From Sindora glabra (lineage: Eukaryota; Streptophyta; Magnoliopsida; Fabales; Fabaceae), in NCBI GenBank assembly GCA_020226215.1, contig CM035236.1, forward strand, positions 56,543,057 to 56,607,056: DNA of 64,000 nt. Reading direction: 5' to 3'. The position numbers and the translations under genes are program-made. The notes beneath the pieces are model-generated. The model saw nothing but the letters and a program-made list of their open reading frames with translations. It was not told where the DNA came from and made no database searches. Below are positions 60,267 to 64,000 of the stretch, piece after piece. Position 1 is the first letter of the stretch. Each line of letters starts with the position of its first letter.

Positions 60267-62469
60267 ATCTTGCCAAAATTGATAAATATTTACCTAATAG
60301 ATTAGAAATCATTAATTACTTATTTTAGTTTAAATTGATAAAAGTGATCCTTCTTTTGCTTTTTTCATTTTACCACCATTGATATTTGATGTGTTATTAG
60401 TAAATATTTTTTAGTATATCTTTTGTTTCTTTTATTTTTCATATTAATAAGCAATGTTATTTTTACAATTTTTTTAGTTAATATTAGCTTTATAGTAAAA
60501 ATGTTAGAGAAATGAAATATAATTTAAAAATTAAAGTAAATTACTTTTCCTTCCTCCCATATTAACAATCTTGTTTAAAATCTTACATAAACCTCTCTAA
60601 AATGAAAAAAAGGTGCTATACAAAGCCTTAATTGAGGCTAATGGAGCAAACTTTTGTTAAGGCAATCAAAATACCTAACACTTGATCTTTTTATTTCCAA
60701 AATACCCTATTGCTATCCCAACAATCCATCTCCTTTATAATCACCAATAACAAACATCACTTAGTAAATTAACCTTAAAATCCCTACCCATAAATTAACC
60801 TCTGCATTGCTTTTTAGAGATAATCTCAATGATGGAGGTAGCGCCTAAAAAATCGATTAGGAAAATATATCAAAATAATTAGAATTGAAGATGAGAGAGA
60901 CAGGGGGAAGATCTTGCATAAAAAAACCCACCATCATATTTATTTGGATTTTGAAATTTCTCTTCTTTTTGCTTTTTATTTTAAAAAATATCTTGATTCC
61001 TGAAATCCTAAGATAAAATCATCAAAGATAAATTAGGATTTATAACTAGAAGTACTAATTCCTTGTGTATTTCTTTCTTTTTAAAAAAATTGGTGTTCAT
61101 TTTAAATGAAAATGTAAAAGAATCCATATTAATTATCTTATTTGAGGAAACTAACCTATTTGTGTCCTTTTTTTTTCTAACTCTATATCTGCTTACAACA
61201 CATAATTTGTTCTCTATTTTTGATTTCATAAGATCTTCAAATTAAGAAGTACTAATATACCTTGTAAAATTGTAGGTGGACAAGGAGAAAACCATAATAG
61301 TCTTAGCTAAATTAACTAGGAAATTCGTAAACATTTCATTATCTTTCCCTACATTTTTGTTAGCTAACATAATACAACTTGTATGAAATATTACCATTTT
61401 TAGAGGGTAGATCTTGCAGTTTTGTCCAAATTTGATGAATAGGCTTTGATCTTTGAAGGTTAATTACTTTTTGCTTTTAATGTTGATGAAATAGGGTAAT
61501 TATGAATTGCAAAAATTAATGGATTTTGATCATTGTACTTGATAGGATGCAATTTTTCCTTCTTTGAAGCTATAGAATTAAGTAAAAAAAACTTAGAAAT
61601 TTTTCTTAAAATAAAACTAGAGGCTTAAGAGAACTATGTTTTGGAAGCTAAGGTTGAGGCTTGTCCATGAATTTACTTTAACGTTATTCCACCATTAGGG
61701 GCCTAGGATTTATGTAACCTCTTTTTAGAAGTATAGAAGTTGCAACAACAATGAAAAAAAAGAAAAAAAAATGTAAGAATCCTAAAATTTCTTCATTAAT
61801 TTTCAATGAAAATTCAATTACTCTTTCCCTTTACTTAAATGTGCCTTCTTTGGCACTAGCAAACTAATCATTACATTGAGGATGCATCTCCTACCACCTT
61901 AAACTGCCATTGTTACCTCCCTCAACCACTATTGCCATTCTCAATCATGATGGCAACAAAATTTATGATTTTGTAAAATGAAACACCATTGGCTTGATGA
62001 ATATTGATGGGGGATTTTAGTCATTTCATTAATAACTTTATTTTTTTCAATTAAAAGATTAGGAATTATAGAATTAAAAAAAGGAATATTCTCCATAGTA
62101 ATGCATTTAATAGACTAACTTATAGGATTTGAAATATCAAGGGAGATTCACGTAACTTTGATATTTTTAAGGAAAAGTAGTGTATTTTACTCTAAAAATT
62201 ATATAAAAGAACTTTAATACTTATATTATTATTATTATAATTTCAATTTATACTATAATATAATATTATGATTATTTACATAATTAATTTATTATTATTT
62301 TTATAATATTCAATCATATTATAAAATTGTAGTTATTATTGATATTTTTGAAGAATAATAATAGTTGTATTTTATCTAATAGGCTATGTTAAACATTGCA
62401 AAATTTATGTAGAAATTAGAACATACTAAACTTTAAGCTTATAATAAACTTACAATTAGACTAAGTTAT
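60267..62469. other. Unassigned AT-rich DNA
   Basis: No gene or element recognised. Small frames at 61008-61245 overlap each other on opposite strands and are simple AT translations. Slightly GC-richer patches at about 60700-60930 and 61850-61970 show no frame longer than chance. Confidence 0.45.
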
Positions 62470-64000
62470 TGTTGATGTGTATCCTATGAGCCAATTATAA
62501 GATGATTGTAATAACGCATAATGTATTACATTTTATTTTAGGAAATATAATTATTATATTTAATTTTATTTTATTTTTACATAATTTATAACTTAAATAT
62601 AATAATTATCCTTGAAATAGTTTTGCTATTCCTAAAATGTCGATAGTCGAATATTATTATAGAAGGAACAATAATAATATATTGAGACTATCATGTATGA
62701 TAACTAATGATTATGAATTATGGATATATGATATCAAGTCAATACATAAGTACATTGTTAGTGAACAAATGTACTAGATTGATCCATTGTGAGAATACTG
62801 CATAGATAGACATGTATCATTAGCTATTCTCATGTGACCACAATGCACATAGTCCTTTGACCTGAAGTTCCTACAATTCCCTACATGAGGGCTCACACAC
62901 TTTGATGTCATCCTATCTCACCTTTAATTGAGATGACGTATAGGTTATTGATTGGGTGTGTCAAGAATCATGCAGAAGGGTGTGAGTGACGTAAATGGAA
63001 TTTTGTTACTTTTATATAAAGGAGAGATATCCTTGGGCTCCTTGATTAAGTGAGACTTAAAAATGCATGACCATGCTCAACTGGATCAATATGAGATATT
63101 GATCATTTGTTTTTAGTTTACTTAATATCAAAAAATATAAATTGAACATTGATAAGGATGACACACTCCATGTCTCCAATTCGATTTGGATATTATTATA
63201 AAAAGGACTATGATGCAAAGCGTTGATCACACATTAGGTGAATGTTGAATCACAGATATTCTTACTACTTGGGTGGTAGTGATGTATTGCTAGATATCAC
63301 TCACTATCTATAATCCAATGATGGATCATTGTCAATATAGTAGGAATCTATAGGATCACACAAAAGGGATAAGAATGAGATAATAATTCATTAGTTTTTA
63401 GTTAGACTAAAAACTTATTAATTGGACTTGTTATTATATATATTATCAAAGTAATAATGTGTATATATATATATATATTATTCATGTAATATATATTTTA
63501 TATTATATTATGTGATATTATCTAATATTAAAGTAATATCAAATTATTATATAATTTGATATTAGATAAATATATTATGAGATAATGTTATTATCTAATA
63601 ATCTTTAGTTATTAATATTAAAGTACTAATAGATAAGCCCTATTTTTCCTCAATCTCACCATGTTAGAGATAAGGTATTAGTGGTTGGATAAGATTAAGG
63701 TTAGTTGCAGTTATCTTAGTAGGATTAGGAAAGATGCATGCCTTTAACTTTATAAAAAGGGCATAAAGGAGTCATTGTTCATGCATGAAAAATAAGAAAA
63801 TTTGCCACCAGCAAAACCGCACAAAACACCCTTCAAAACTGCACTAAACCCTTCCCTTTTTATGTGAGAGATGAATCCTGGTAGATTCGTAGAGGTTAAG
63901 AAGTCACCATTCGCTCCAATTGGATATTGTAGAGGCATCATCACCTGATTGTGCTTGTGATTCAAATCTGCACTTCAAGAGGCAATCTTTGATTCTTAAT
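62470..64000 (+). mobile_element. 5' part of a Copia-type LTR, cut by the window end
   Basis: It begins TGTTGATGTGTATCCTATGA after GTTAT. It contains stretches that I associate with Ty1/copia LTRs of woody dicots, such as GATGTATTGCTAGATATCAC and CAATATAGTAGGAATCTATA. The downstream CTTTATAAAAAGGGC at about 63748-63762 would be a TATA box, followed by a GC-richer leader with no frame of note. The right end, and with it the target duplication and any internal region, lies outside. The superfamily call is from memory of similar sequences. Confidence 0.45.

Overview
The window looks like gene-poor nuclear DNA of a dicot plant. It is very AT-rich and contains one convincing protein-coding gene: an intact, intronless DELLA-type GRAS repressor of gibberellin signalling, on the minus strand at 16717-18543. 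The gene is clearly more GC-rich than its surroundings. Its sequence is that of an ordinary rosid GAI/RGA-like protein. A Malpighiales or Euphorbiaceae source is my guess, not something the sequence proves. I found no tRNA, rRNA, organellar insert, telomere repeat or CRISPR array.

Nearly everything else that can be recognised is transposon debris, much of it nested. Reading left to right: a broken LINE ORF1 (minus strand, 1-992 and 4301-4880) is split by solo LTR A (993-4300). Solo LTR B (5542-8983), of the same family, follows, then an LTR fragment (9160-9608), a second LTR-like element (9609-12499) and unassigned DNA. A possible spliced non-coding transcription unit lies at 14311-14925, then MITE-like elements and the DELLA gene. 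A long AT desert with a (TA)n tract runs from 18.8 to 23.2 kb. A possible LTR (23271-25039) precedes two 5'-truncated LINEs on the minus strand (25292-29300 and 30648-33320). Solo LTR C (34972-36859, minus) follows, and then a promoter-like island at 38640-39090. A plus-strand LINE (39180-46560) is split by a 4.9-kb TG...CA insertion, and a second promoter-like island lies at 47340-47640. A nearly full-length LINE with ORF1 and ORF2 (48285-56560, minus) is split by solo LTR D (51452-53920). The right end holds a tandem repeat interrupted by a Stowaway-type MITE, a hAT-like element and the start of a Copia-type LTR cut off by the window edge.

Five LTR insertions (A, B, C, D and the 4.9-kb one) have exact 5-bp target-site duplications that I could read at both borders: CCATT, TTATT, GTAAC, GCCAT and TAAGG. 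In three cases the broken LINE reading frame resumes on the far side of the insertion. No gag, integrase or LTR-type polymerase remains anywhere, so these LTRs appear to be solo. All the coding relics are LINE-derived (ORF1 DUF4283/zinc knuckle, endonuclease, reverse transcriptase, zf-RVT, RNase H) and all carry stops or frameshifts.

The DELLA gene has its own points of interest. Gly replaces the Glu usually found in the LLACAEA segment, which removes an LxCxE-like motif. A possible 25-codon upstream ORF lies in the leader, and homopolymer C tracts occur in the 3' region. I found no clearly new biological system. The most useful results are the base-resolved nested insertions, the DELLA substitution and the possible spliced non-coding unit.
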